Assembly (NCBI GenBank): GCA_009760855.2
Contig: WPIO01000099.1
Span: forward strand, 317,501 to 381,500
Direction of reading: 5' to 3'
From: Cristatella mucedo
Lineage: Eukaryota > Bryozoa > Phylactolaemata > Cristatellidae
Length of the DNA: 64,000 bases
The notes below the pieces were generated by a model, which was given only the letters and a program-made list of their open reading frames with translations, did no database searches and was not told where the DNA came from. Position 1 is the stretch's first letter; every line of letters begins with the position of its first letter. Positions 35,212-45,935 of this stretch are shown in pieces. The position numbers were made by a program, and so were the translations under genes.

Positions 35212-35375
35212 CTGAATCGTCCTTCACGTGTGCTTATGCGTGCTGACGCTGTGCGTGTTATGGCCAACCAAATGGCATGCTGTCTTCACAGCATATGTGA
35301 AATGCCTCGAAAGAGAATTAGTGAATTAGTTCTCTCTCGGGGGGGGGGCTACACGGATGTATGATAATCATTACG
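35212..35375 (+). mobile_element. LINE-A 3' tail with tail duplication and G run
   Basis: GCTTATGCGTGCTGACGCTG, CACAGCATATGTGAAATGCC, AAAGAGAATTAGTGAATTAG, TTCTCTC then ten G and GCTACACGGATGTATGATAA. Confidence 0.8.
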
Positions 35376-35433
35376 GTGGACAAAACAGCTGAAACGCAGC
35401 AACCTGGCAACAACGGCAAGAATAGCTGAGAGG

Positions 35434-35723
<290 letters not shown>

Positions 35724-36543
35724 CCAAAGTGCTGCTAGCTGCTGGGGGCAGCCAAACGACTGGCAAGCCGATCGGTGACTCAGGGTCATGCAAGGAGTAT
35801 CACATAAGTCATAGGTCATAGGAGCAGTGGGGACACATTGAGAGGCACACAGCAGGCACAATAGCAGCTCAGCTTCTAGGTTAGCATGATTCATGCGTCT
35901 GGGTGCAGCCAGCACTGGGGCACTCGGACGACTGTGTGAATACCTGCCACTCAAAAAAGCACAAACCTCTACTAAATCATACAGTCCCGGGCTCAGTAAA
36001 ATGTCTCTATAGAAGTCTGTGGAGATCGCTTTTGACTGCAGAAGCATTCCTCGAAAAGTCCTGGTGGATTGTCAAAGAAAGTCCCCGGCTGCCAGACTGC
36101 ACCGATGGCAGAACAGATAGTAAACAGCCCTCGATCTGATCTTATCTCAAATACAGGGGTTGAGACATCCAACCGCAGCACTGCCAGTACTGTGGAATAC
36201 TGGTTCAGCACGAACTCGACCACAGATGTGGCAAGCTTACAGCACTGACATGAAAGATTTTACTTGCATCCACCATCTTGACAACCGGCTTATATTTAGC
36301 ATACTAATCTCCAAAAGCCATGAAGGAGCGTGCCAGCTGAGGCTCGGTAGCAGCTCATCTTTCGCGAAACGTGACATGTTATAAGACGACTATCCTTCGA
36401 TCTACTGTCAATGAAATCTCCTTCTCTGTCTGCCTACAGTCTCATTCTCTCTGTCACCCGATCACTCCCTCTTTCGTTCTCTAGTGCTCTTGATCTTTTT
36501 CTCTGCTTTTTTCCTCTCAATATTCTCTAACTGTCATGCTCTC

Positions 36544-36907
36544 GTACATTCTCTCTCTCACTCTCTCTCTCTCTCTCACCTCTCTCTCACCTCTCTCTCC
36601 CAGCTAACCTCAGTCCCTTTCAATGCAAGACATCTGTATCGCACTATTAATTTATCGTACACACAAGTACAGAGCTTGTGGCTTGATCTTCTTCGTACCT
36701 GCTTTCTAAGCCTGAAAACAATGAAACTAACTAACCTAAATACATCGACACGCATAGATGAATGAATGACAACAAAGCTACTTAGTTGCAGCACGGTTAC
36801 CCTTGCTCCAGTGAGCTACGAAACCTTGCAGACAGGCAAGAGAAACAGGAAGTGACGGCATGTATGCAGTAGGCACAGCATGCTCACGTGCTTGCTCTCC
36901 CTCTGGT

Positions 36908-36974
<67 letters not shown>

Positions 36975-37160
36975 CACTCTCTCTCGTTCACTCTATTTCT
37001 GTCTGCCTTTCGCTGCCTCTTCCTCTCTCCTTTCGGCTCTAGTTCTCTCGCGTGCTCTCCCTCCCTTCAACTCTCTCTCTCTCTCTCTCATGCTCTAGCT
37101 CCCACTCTAGCTCGCTCGCTTGCTCTCCCCTTCCTACCTCGATCCGTTGACCCCTACGCC

Positions 37161-37236
<76 letters not shown>
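36544..37236. repeat. Cluster of (CT)n tracts
   Basis: CT blocks at about 36550-36600, 36915-36972, 37070-37090 and 37160-37236 with CTCGCTCG and CGTTCACT spacers. Confidence 0.93.
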
Positions 37237-37240
<4 letters not shown>

Positions 37241-37495
37241 CGCTCGCTCATTCTCTGGAAAGCCGATGCCACCGCTGCCTCAGTCTAAGCTGCCGCCGAG
37301 CCAACGAAGTGACCAGCGCCGTAGCTGCACAGGGCGCTCAGGTCGGCAGCTGAGAAGGCGCCGCGCCTGCCACACGCCGAGCTGGGCGTGCGGCGCGGCG
37401 CGGCGCTGCGAGGCGCACGGGACCGGGAAGCCGACGGTCGAGACCAGTAGCGCACGCACGGGCGCGCCGGAGGCTAAGAGTCGAGCGGCTGCCGT

Positions 37496-37500
<5 letters not shown>

Positions 37501-37579
<79 letters not shown>
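37501..37579. repeat. (CCG)n trinucleotide repeat, about 26 units
   Basis: Uninterrupted CCG, followed by CAGCCGCAG. In one frame it would give poly-Ala, in others poly-Arg or poly-Gly. The location fits a 5' UTR or first exon. Confidence 0.97.
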
Positions 37580-38121
37580 AGCCGCAGTCGCCACTGCCGG
37601 ACATTCGGTGAGCCAGAAGGCGGCGAGCCAGGCACGGCCAGCTGCTGCTGCTCACCTTCCTGGTGGTACGCAATCGTCCGTCCGTCAGTCCGTTCGCCGC
37701 CACCGCTGTTGCCGTCAGCAGCCGAGCGGCGAAGTGCCGCGGGCGGAAAGTTGCAGTCGACGCGTCCGCGGCGACGATCCCTTCGACGGCTGCGCACGGC
37801 AGAAAACGGGCGGCCTCGGAAGACCGCCCCCCTGTTGCAGCCGGAAGCTACAGCGAGCTGATGTCTGCGGGCAGCTAATGAGTTCACGGTCGGTGATTAC
37901 CGTGGGGGGGCGGAGGGATGGGGAGTGCGCGTGCCCGACTGGCGGCGGAAAGTGCGCGCACGCGCGCACGCTCCGGCCGCTCGGACGCCGCCGACCTGCG
38001 CGGCCGAGCGGCGGGCGAAGACTGCGTCGCTTCGACGTCTCGCTCGCCCGAGGTGAACCCGCCGCCGCCACCCCGCCGCCCGGCTCGGATCCGGCAGCTG
38101 TGCCGTTTCCGTCGCGGCAGC

Positions 38122-38186
38122 ATGCGGCGGCGCGAGTTCTCGAGCGCTACGCCGCGCCGACGCTACGCCGTCGGTCGGCCTGAAGC
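38122..38186 (+). CDS. Candidate first coding exon
   Basis: ATG with A at -3 opens MRRREFSSATPRRRYAVGRP and ends at GAAGC|GTAAGT, a perfect donor, giving 21 codons plus 2 bases. The only support is the CpG-rich context, the start context and the donor. I cannot assign a product and have not found exon 2. The donor might instead belong to a non-coding 5' exon. Confidence 0.28.
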
Positions 38187-38368
38187 GTAAGTAACGTCGT
38201 AACTAGCGAGACGTTCGGACGGCGTCCAAAAAGAAGACGATCCGTTACAAACTATCCGTTACAGACGCACCTAGCTAGCGTGCGCAGGAAAAAGCAAGCG
38301 CGCGGCGGATTCGCTCGGCGTGGCGCGCACACTGTGCCGAGCGAGGCGGCCGAGCGAGAGAGCGGCAG

Positions 38369-38404
38369 CGACCAGCGGACGCCGCGCGCGGCGTCCGCTG
38401 GTCG
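38369..38404. repeat. Perfect 36-bp palindrome
   Basis: CGACCAGCGGACGCCGCG followed immediately by its reverse complement. Confidence 0.97.
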
Positions 38405-38749
38405 TGCGTGCATTTCTTACGGCAGCAGCCTCGGCGGCGGCCGAACTGCTTACGTGGCAGTGGCCAAAGCGCACGTTGGCCGCGCGTGCGGCCCCCCCCC
38501 CCAGCGTTCATTCCCCTTCGGCTCCCGCTCCGCACTGCGCAGCGCCGCGGCCGCTGCGCGCCGGTCCCGCGCAGCGAGCAGCAGCTGAGCGCTCGTCCGT
38601 GTCGTAGACGCAGGACGGCGCCGGCGGAGCCTCGCAGGTGGCTAACGAGTCCCGGCGAGTCACCGGTAGTAATAGCGGCGCGTATGCACGATAAAGCATC
38701 CAGAAATTGAGTTAGTGTCGCGCCTTTGCCTGGACGGTGCGGTAGCATC

Positions 38750-38912
38750 TCGGTCATCGCCCAGGGGTCGCTCGAGGTGTTCACTCTTCTCGAACGAAAG
38801 GTCGTCGGTTCAAGTCGTGCAGTCGTCGATTCTAGATTGACCGCTCGAAGCGATGGCCATAGCCGTAAAGGTTCATCTGCCGCATACTGAATGAGACCGT
38901 TAAATCAGCTTA
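38750..38912 (+). mobile_element. Diverged SINE2 copy
   Basis: GGTCGTCGGTTCAAGTCGTG (B-box region), GATGGCCATAGCCGTAAAGG, CTGCCGCATACTG and the end GACCGTTAAATCAGCTTA. Its 3' end adjoins the splice donor of the minus-strand candidate exon. Confidence 0.65.
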
Positions 38913-38913
38913 C

Positions 38914-39114
38914 CTTCTTTGGGGGTGGGATAGGGGCGCACGCGTGCCCCGGCGGTGGACCAACGACTGATGGCCGCAACGATTGATCTGCCGCGGCTGC
39001 CTCATCGTCGCGTTCTCTAAGGAAACCGCCGCTACCTCTCTTGCCACCATTCGCTGCTTGGTCGAAATCTGCAATTCTGTAGAGTTTGCTGATCGCCCGC
39101 CCTGCGGTCTCCAT
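38914..39114 (-). CDS. Candidate first coding exon on the minus strand
   Basis: ATG at 39114 (G at -3, G at +4) starts METAGRAISKLYRIADFDQA, then GGKRGSGGFLRERDD and a Pro-rich end PIPPPKK, exactly 67 codons to AAG|GTAAGC, an excellent donor. A TATA-like TTTAAAAGG lies near 39160-39170, a plausible distance upstream. The donor bases fall at the antisense end of a SINE2, so the SINE may supply the intron start. I do not recognise the protein and have not found exon 2. Composition and splice signal make it better than chance; homology is lacking. Confidence 0.4.
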
Positions 39115-39377
39115 TGCAAAACTTGGCGCCAAGCCGAGGCCGCCAAGCTTTGCCGTCGCCCTTTTAAAGACATGCTAGCAGGACGCTATTCTATTTCCTT
39201 CAACTGATGCACGTATAATACGCGTTGGTGTTTTTCGTAGAGATTTTGAAGTCTGGTGCAGATCGTCCTTTAAAAAAAGAGCCTTAATTCACTTACTCGG
39301 CGTGCAATCAATTTTTCGAATCATGCTGGGTTTCGAGAGCAAGAAGCACACGCTAAGCTGTCGTGCCTTCATATGCT

Positions 39378-40584
39378 AATGCACAATCCAAAAATGCTGA
39401 TGTCGACAATAAACCATCTCCTCAACCGTTCCCAGAATAGCTCCTTACCTGATGATCCTTGTGATGATCTAGCCGATCGCTTCTCTCGATTCCTTGTGCA
39501 GAAGATAGACAAGATCAGAGAATCCATCCGTGCGATGACAAACTCCCCACTAAAATGCTGTTCCTCGGTTCCTGGCTGCACCTCAATGTCTGCATTTAAG
39601 CAGGTCACTAGTGATCTAGTCCTAAAGTTCGTATCGCGATCAAAGAAGACAACAAGTCCTCTGGACCCTATTCCCACTGTCCTGCTCCTACGTTGCATTG
39701 ATCTGCTGCTGCCATGCATAACTAACATCATTAATATGTCATTAGTCTCAGGTCATGTCCCAGCACCTTTCAAAAAAGCTGTAGTCAGGCCACTTCTCAA
39801 GAAAGCTACACTTGACCAAGAGAACTTAAGCAACTACCGCCCAGTTTCCCTTCTACCATTCCTATCAAAGACACTGGAACGGGTCGTGGCTGACCAGCTT
39901 AACTCATATATCGAAACCTTACACCTTGCTAGTAAGTTCCAGTCCGGCTTTAGAGTTAATCACTCCACAGAGTCAGCATTGCTTAGGGTATACAACGGCC
40001 TACTTAGGAATGCAGACATGGGTAGAGTGTCTCTGCTTGTTTTGCTCGATCTTTCGGCAGCTTTTGACACCATCGATCACCAAGTTCTTCTAGAGCGCCT
40101 CTTATCTCGCCTGGATATCACTGGCACTGCTCTGCAGTGGCTCAGGTCCTATCTCAGTGGGAGACTCCAGAGCATTAACGTGAATTGACAAAGATCATCT
40201 GAAGTACCTCTGAAATATGGAGTACCTCAGGGCTCCGTGCTAGGTCCGGTTCTTTTCACGGTTTATACTCTGCCTCTTGCTGATGTGATTGCCAAGCACA
40301 ATCTAGGCTTTCACATCTATGCGGATGACACTCACTTGTACCTTTGCTTTGATCCCTCCCAGCCTTCGAGCACCTCAAATTCTCTCCACTCACTTGCTGC
40401 ATGCATTATTGACATCCCCACATGGATTGCAGCAACTTTTCTAAAAATAAACGATGACAAAACTAACTTACTAATTATGGGCAAACCCAGTGTGATTCAG
40501 AAATTGGAAAGGCTGACGTTCAAAATTGGCTCTGCCAGCATATCTCCTGCCGAATCAGCTCGAAATCTAGGTGTCATATTCTAA
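39378..40584 (+). pseudogene. LINE-A ORF2 remnant: reverse transcriptase
   Basis: One frame encodes an L2/CR1-type RT: the segment before RT (DPIPTVLLLRCIDLL), RT1 (NYRPVSLLPFLSKTLERVV), RT2 (FQSGFRVNHSTESALL), motif A (LLVLLDLSAAFDTIDH, catalytic Asp), motif B region (YGVPQGSVLGPVLF) and the catalytic box FHIYADDTHLYLCF (Q to H after YADDT). Two nonsense changes break it. At 40186-40188 GGA of the sister copy is TGA, and at 40582-40584 CAA is TAA. The nested insertion lies further on. After it, coding resumes (DFCNSLLTGLPACAIRRLQL to TAFSGSL, stop near 41460). The endonuclease is absent through 5' truncation, so it is dead. Confidence 0.9.
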
Positions 40585-40730
40585 AGCAACCTCTCGTTAG
40601 ACGACCAGATCAGCTCCACAGTCAAATCCGCCTATTTTCAGCTTCATAATATTGCTAAAATTCGGGCTTGTTTAGATATGGATACCACATTTAAGTTGGT
40701 CCATGCATTCGTGACATCTCGTCTCGACTT

Positions 40731-41003
40731 AATAATAATAATAATAATTCACTTGATAAAGCACCCTCAGAGAACTCAATCTCTATCTAGGCGCTTTACA
40801 TTTGCTGCAAAGTGAAATGCAATTGAATGGTAAGTAAAATCATGCTTGAAAAACAAACGAAATGAATAATATGGTTAGGGGTGACATGCACAGGGTCAGC
40901 ATGCAAATGTGGTTAGTGGCAGCATGCACAGTGTCAGCACGCATAAGCACATCAAAGATGAATCACAGGGACCCACTAAACGCTGTCCTAAATAGGTGTG
41001 TTA
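40731..41003 (-). mobile_element. LINE-A 3' end nested in antisense inside another LINE-A
   Basis: (TAA)n tail, tail hairpin and 3' UTR up to CCTAAATAGGTGTGTTA. The host word GACTT occurs at 40726-40730 and again at 41004-41008, a 5-bp target duplication. Removing it restores CTCGACTTCTGCAACTC. Confidence 0.92.
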
Positions 41004-41699
41004 GACTTCTGCAACTCACTGCTTACTGGCCTACCAGCATGTGCTATCAGGCGATTGCAGCTGGTGCAAAACTCTGCAGCTAGGCTTGTCTGTCGTGAGC
41101 TTCGCAGTTGCCACATTACTCCACTTCTCGCCAACCTGCACTGGCTACCAGTCAAGCAACGGATTGACTTCAAGGTTTTGTCGCTCACTTTTAGGTCCCT
41201 TCATTCTATGGCTCCAGCCTATCTCTCCGACATACTCCCCCATCAAGCCAAGCATCGTACCACCTGCTTTTCGGAATCCAACAGTCTACAAATACCTCGT
41301 ACAAACCTCAAATCCGTTGGAGACTGTGCATTTAGTTCGTATGCTCCCAAAGCCTGGAACTCTCTCCCGACCTGCGTCAGAACATCCCCTGACCTGACCA
41401 CATTTAAAAGGAACTTAAAAACACACCTATGTAGGACAGCATTTAGTGGGTCCCTGTGATTCGTCCTTCACGTGCTTATGCGTGCTGACACTGTGCATGC
41501 TGCCACTAACCACATTTGCATGCTGACCCTGTGCATGTCACCCCTAACCATGTTATACATTTTGTTTGTTTTTTAAGCATGATTTTACTTACCATTTAAT
41601 TGCATTTCCCTTTGCAGCAAATGTAAAGCGCCTAGAAAGAGATTAGGTTCTCTGAGGGCACTTTATCAAGTACATCATCATTATTATTATATCTCAGCA

Positions 41700-42585
41700 C
41701 GTTGTGCTGCATAATAGTGCACTTCGCTAGAGAGAGAGCAATTATTTGGCTATTTCAAGTACGGCAGGTTTTTCTCGACGACGTCTTGATCTCCGTATAA
41801 AAGGAGAACCGCAAGTACCGTGAAAAAACTTAAGGTAAGGCAATATAATGTAATAAACGTTATATAATATAATGTAAATATAATATAATGTAATGGCATA
41901 TGAGACAGCAATGAAACTTCAAAATGCACCGAAACGGCTGCAAGGTAAATCCTCAAGATTGTGGCTGTATTCGTTTTATTTTTCACGATTGCTGAATAGT
42001 AAAGGCTTATTATAACTCTTCAGCATAGCTTAAGTCAAACACAATTGCTGAATGGTCAATTGTACAGGAACCGATCAAGCGATAAGCTCCGGCCAAAGCG
42101 ACGCACAAGCAGGAGCCTCGCAAGGAGGCTACGAGTTAGGCCTTCAGAGTTGGCCTTGGCATTTAACCTGACTTTAGCTCTAGGTCACAGAGCGGTTGTT
42201 GCAGGTCTTGGCCTTTATTGAATGCCTTCATTCCTTCTTTGCTTGTCAAACGGACTTCACTACGCAGTAAATACTGATTGTCAGGTTGAGCTACGGGAGC
42301 GCTCTTCGTCACTGCCCGTTGACTGGGTCGAGCAGCTGTCGAAACTCCGGCACCGAATGCGGGCGGCGGCACCCAACGAGTCATGAGCTCCGATACGGGA
42401 TTCGGGCGTCACCTGCAGTTGTCACGCGTCGGATGGCACTGTGGCACCGTTGCACGAGCTCTACGTATGCGGACCAGTTCTGACCGGACGCGGAAGCCGC
42501 ACTCCGCGTTTGCAGCAACACTACAGTGCTCTGGTGAATGACACTAAACTAAGCATTTTATCACAAGTGTCTTGTAAGTTTGTTA
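41700..42585. other. No recognisable gene; AT-rich repeat patch
   Basis: 41835-41895 has repeated AATATAATGTAAT words. Otherwise unremarkable until the shared motif at 42476-42510. Confidence 0.35.
42476..42510. repeat. Shared motif, copy 1 of 3
   Basis: AGTTCTGACCGGACGCGGAA and GCCGCACTCCGCGTTTG; a short dispersed word of unknown origin. Confidence 0.6.
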
Positions 42586-42589
42586 CAAG

Positions 42590-42775
42590 CACAGCCGTAA
42601 TGGCACACTAGGTAAGGCGGTTGCTTTCGCGACCTCAATCCCGAGGTAGTGGGTTCGATTCCTGCAGTGGGCGATTCTTTATCGCCACTGCAAGCGGTGG
42701 TGATAGCCGTAAAGGCTCTTCTGTCGCTATACAAAAAGAGGTTGTTTAATCGGCTAGGATTTATTTATTTACTGC
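42590..42775 (+). mobile_element. SINE2, full length, best copy
   Basis: GCCGTAATGGCACACTAGG head, B box GGTTCGATTCCTG, body GCGATTCTTTATCGCCACTG, GTCGCTATACAAAAAGAGG and the end GTTTAATCGGCTAGG, followed by TTATTTATTTA. Confidence 0.92.
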
Positions 42776-43082
42776 GGCGATAGAACAAAATCAACTTAGC
42801 ATTTTAATGAAATAAAATAGCAAAATAATTAAATAAAAACGATAGAATAGAATGAAAACTTCGGAAAAATATATTGAAAATGTCCTCTTGACTAGTCAAA
42901 CGAGACATCTGCTGTTGCAGGTGACCTCTGTAGAAGAGTTGAGATGGCCATCGCTAAGAGCATCCCGGCAGAGCTTTGGCTTGACGCTGCGATTTCATGT
43001 CATCATTAGGAGAGGGAGCAGTAACTACGACAATTAAGAGATGGAGCCTCGTCATCATCTGTAACGCCCATCTGTGCGTCGA

Positions 43083-43150
43083 ACATGTACAATAGTAACA
43101 CCCACACAGTCTTTGCAGCTTTGTAGAGTTACAGACGGAGGTACATATAA
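43083..43150 (+). mobile_element. LINE-B extreme 3' end
   Basis: AGTAACACCCACACAGTC, TTTGTAGAGTTACAGACGG and AGGTACATA: about 65 bases of LINE-B tail alone. Confidence 0.7.
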
Positions 43151-43194
43151 TTAAGTTATCTACAATCACCCTCCCACCGATTAAATTGCCAGTC

Positions 43195-43735
43195 ACAATC
43201 TAGGCCTTCGTTTTTATGCAGACGACACTTACACTTTGATCCGTGCCAGCTTTCAAGCACGGCTCACTCCCTCAGCTACCTTGCTGCTTGTATTGCAGAT
43301 TGTATTGCTGCTTGTATTGCAGACATCCGCACATGGATAGCCGAGCTGATTTGATCCAGCGGTTAAGGTGCTCGCCCCGACCTAGGTCTGGCTGAGGTCG
43401 TGGGCTCGAGACCCGAGGCATATGTGACTCGCCTGGATAGAGATTAAGTTCTCTTTGGGAGCTATACAAATGAATCCTGCTAATGTTATGTTAATGGCAG
43501 CAAACTTTCTCAACATGAAATGTCATTTACAAAAAAGCTCAAAACGCACCTGTTTATTAGAGCATCTAATGGGTCTCTGCGATTCGTTCTTCGTGTGCAT
43601 GAACCTGCTGACACTATGCTGGTGCTTGCGGATGTTACCACCAATCATTTGGTAATGTATACACAATCTATACATAATCCGTAAAGTGCCTGGAAAGAGA
43701 TTCAGTTCTCAGAGGGCACTATACGATTGTATTAA
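43195..43735 (+). mobile_element. LINE-A fragment with nested SINE1 and variant tail
   Basis: CACAATCTAGGCCTTCG encodes HNLGLRFYADDT. A 24-bp in-frame tandem duplication (43281-43304, 43305-43328) follows, then SINE1, then ATGGCAGCAAACTTTCTCAA and the variant tail GGTAATGTATACACAATC, AAGTGCCTGGAAAGAGATTC, GGGCACTATAC. Confidence 0.83.
43339..43475 (+). mobile_element. SINE1 nested in LINE-A, full length
   Basis: CCGAGCTGATTTGATCCAGC, B-box region GGGCTCGAGACCC, AGAGATTAAGTTCTCTTTGG, GCTATACAAATGAAT. Confidence 0.92.
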
Positions 43736-43747
43736 AATTATATATTA

Positions 43748-44188
43748 AGATCAACTCCCCCCATCAGGCCAAGCACTTTCCCGCCTGCTTTTCGGAATCT
43801 AACTGGTTACCTATACCTCGTACAAACCTCAAATCCTTTGGAGACCATGCATTTAGTTCGTATGCTCCCAAAGCCTGGAACTTACTACCGGCTTGCATCA
43901 CAACATCCCCAGACTTGACCAAGTTTAAAAAGAAATTAAAAACTCACCTATTTATTTATGACAGCATTTAATGGGTTCCTGTGATTCGTCCTTTATGTGC
44001 CTATTCTCGATAACACTGTTGCATGCTGCCACTAACCAAACTTGCTTGCTGACCCTGTGCACGTCACCTTTAACCATGTTATTTTTGTTATACACTATAC
44101 ACATTTTGTTATATTTATTGAGCACGTTACCGCTAACCATTCGATCGCGCTTCCTTTACAGCAAATGTAAAGTGCATAGAAAGGTAAC
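43748..44188 (+). mobile_element. LINE-A C-terminus and 3' UTR, tail cut off
   Basis: GATCAACTCCCCCCATCAGG, TTTAGTTCGTATGCTCCC, the GCATGC motifs with a small TATACACTATACACA duplication, then stops at GTGCATAGAAAG in mid-tail, where non-LINE sequence begins. Confidence 0.88.
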
Positions 44189-44214
44189 CGGGTTCCAGGG
44201 GTCAGAGGCTAATT

Positions 44215-44645
44215 CCCGCCAAACCCGCCATACTCCGGCCACGCTGCCACTCGCCATGCCGTCGAGCTAGGGTAAGACGAGCGGCCGTCACAGTAAACCT
44301 CTTCGTAATAACGCATGCGCCAACAACGACAGGGGAGCTAAACAAGTCTACGGGGAGGGTCCTATACATAGTACACCATGGGGGCGCAAGACGCCGCAGC
44401 AAGTGCGAACAAACGTGATAGTTGGGGTCAGTCGGCTTCTGCAGTCCTGTCGTTGTACCGACTCCGAATCCATCAGTACGAGCGTACACCGTCCAAAACC
44501 CGGCTGGCTGAGTAACTGCTTGGCTAGTCCGAGTCGACAACTACCGCAGTCGTAAGCTTCCACCGAAAGACGCCAACACACGGGGGGGGGGGATCACGAA
44601 CACGCTACACGGAGAACGCGGAATATACAAGTCAACAACGAACGT
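44215..44645 (+). repeat. Dispersed repeat R2, copy A
   Basis: Colinear with 54375-54828: GCATGCGCCAACAACGAC with GCATGCGAAACAACAACG, GGGAGCTAAACAA with GAGGAGCTAAACAA, and CAACACACGGGGG...CGAACGTGCT with CAACACGCTGC...CGAGCGTGCT. GC-rich with an 11-base G run. No coding match, family unknown. 44646-44767 is unassigned. Confidence 0.65.
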
Positions 44646-44767
44646 GCTATCCAGCTCTGCTCAGGCCTTGGGTACTCGTCCCCTTGTGTGCTTGCCAGCA
44701 TCGCCGGAGCACGCCTGCACGAATCCCATTGCATAACTCGGCGAGACCGGAAGCCTCCAACACTACC

Positions 44768-45460
44768 TCTACAGCTAGCCATCACATCCGATCCCTATCC
44801 AAGATTAGAAGCTGTCTCCCTCAGTGGCTTGTACAAAATTTAACTCGCTCTTTAGTTCTGTCTCGGCTTGATTATTGTAATTCCCTATTGGCTGGGCTAC
44901 CAACGAAAGCTATTATGCCACCACAGCGGACTATGAATATGGCTGCAAGGCTGGTCTTCAAGTCCCAGCGGTTTGAGCACGTGTCACCTTTGCTGGAAGA
45001 GCTAGGATGGTTACCGGTTGAGCAAAGGATACAGAGCAAAGCTCTTACGCTGACCCACAAGGCCCGCCACGGCTTGGCTCCTTCATACCTAGCTGAACTG
45101 CTGCATCAGTTTCAGCCTGTTCGCGCCCTCAGGTCCTGTGTGGACAATCAATTAGCTGTCCCATTCCTCTGCTTAAAGACAGTTGGCGACAGAAGCTTTA
45201 GCTCTGCAGGTCCTAGACTGTGGAACTCGCTTCCACAATTCTTACGCAACGACATATACTCTCCAACTGCCGACTATGGCACATCTTTTTCAGCGGTCCT
45301 GAACTGCTACTTCTATGCTACTCACTACCTCAACTGCTCTCCTGACTCTGCTATGCTTCCCACTTTCTCTTTGCTGCGTGAGACGAAGTCTGTTGGCTAC
45401 CGAATGCGTACCGAAAGCCGCTTAGGCTGTGAGTGCGGTATACAAAACTCTCCTGCGTAA
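44768..45460 (+). pseudogene. LINE-B ORF2 C-terminal region
   Basis: An uninterrupted frame gives SHHIRSLSKIRSCLPQWLVQ, LVLSRLDYCNSLLAGLPTKA, LVFKSQRFEHVSPLLEELGW, LTHKARHGLAPSYLAELLHQ, SSAGPRLWNSLPQFLR and a stop at 45460. This is the usual region after the RT domain of L2/CR1-type LINEs (LDYCNSLL and LWNSLP are family hallmarks). The RT and endonuclease are missing through 5' truncation. The long intact frame suggests a relatively recent insertion. Confidence 0.88.
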
Positions 45461-45505
45461 TACCCACATGGTCTTTATGACTTTGTGGAGTTACTGACGG
45501 AGATA
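44768..45505 (+). mobile_element. LINE-B C-terminal third, best copy
   Basis: Truncated at CAGCTAGCCATCACATCC and running to the family end GTGGAGTTACTGACGGAGAT. It is the reference used for the other LINE-B fragments. Confidence 0.9.
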
Positions 45506-45722
45506 CATACATCATCACCACGACTTACTCGGCCAAATTCTCGTACCCAAGAGCCCCGGTGACCTCACGTCACCACACTTGCCGTAGGTCCGACCCCGGC
45601 CTAGCCGGCGACCCTTACCCTCATTACAGCCGCCCGGTCCCAGCCAACCGGACCTAGCCTGGGTACAGAAAGAGGTCGAGTTCTCTGGAGGCATCTCGTA
45701 TCGAATGCATTATTATTATTTT
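45506..45722 (+). mobile_element. LINE-A-like terminal tail after unassigned sequence
   Basis: 45506-45650 is unassigned. CAGAAAGAGGTCGAGTTCTC, TGGAGGCATCTCGTATCG and (ATT)n look like a diverged LINE-A-type tail. Confidence 0.5.
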
Positions 45723-45935
45723 TTGAGCCGTTGCTGGCGCAGCCTCTTGGCGAATGGCACGCTCCTCTAGTGGCAGAGTACAAAGCTGATCTTAAATATA
45801 TACACACGCGATTGCATCTTTTCATTGCCGATATTTATTCTAGGTTTTGCCAGCTGCTGTCGGCGTCGGATGCTCTCCAGGTGGCGCTTCTTCGTGCACG
45901 CGCCGGTGTGGCAGTTAAAAAAGAATACCAGCTTA

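Larger units (their letters stand above)
37255..38700. promoter_or_regulatory. CpG-rich block, likely CpG island or promoter
   Basis: About 1.4 kb very rich in C, G and undepleted CG dinucleotides, unlike the LINE-filled flanks. It contains a (CCG)n tract, a strong splice donor (GTAAGT at 38187) and a 36-bp perfect palindrome. Unmethylated promoter DNA is the usual cause of retained CpG. The direction of transcription is unclear. Confidence 0.55.
39378..41697 (+). mobile_element. LINE-A, 5'-truncated, with nested antisense LINE-A tail
   Basis: Starts within the linker upstream of RT (ATGCACAATCCAAAAATGCT) and runs to the tail (TAGAAAGAGATTAGGTTCTC, TTATCAAGTACATC, (ATT)n). Alignment with the minus copy near 56-58 kb is nearly colinear, except for a 273-base insertion at 40731-41003. 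Confidence 0.93.

Noticed and set aside
36888-38183. 431-codon open frame
   Set aside because: It starts in CT repeats, passes through the CCG tract as poly-Ala and has no family resemblance; stop-free because the DNA is GC-rich.
39378-41697. Functional reverse transcriptase gene
   Set aside because: Two nonsense codons, an insertion and no endonuclease; a dead LINE copy.
42590-42680. tRNA gene
   Set aside because: The tRNA-like heads (A and B boxes) of SINE1 and SINE2 recur about twenty times with element bodies and tails; no isolated cloverleaf with intact arms was found.
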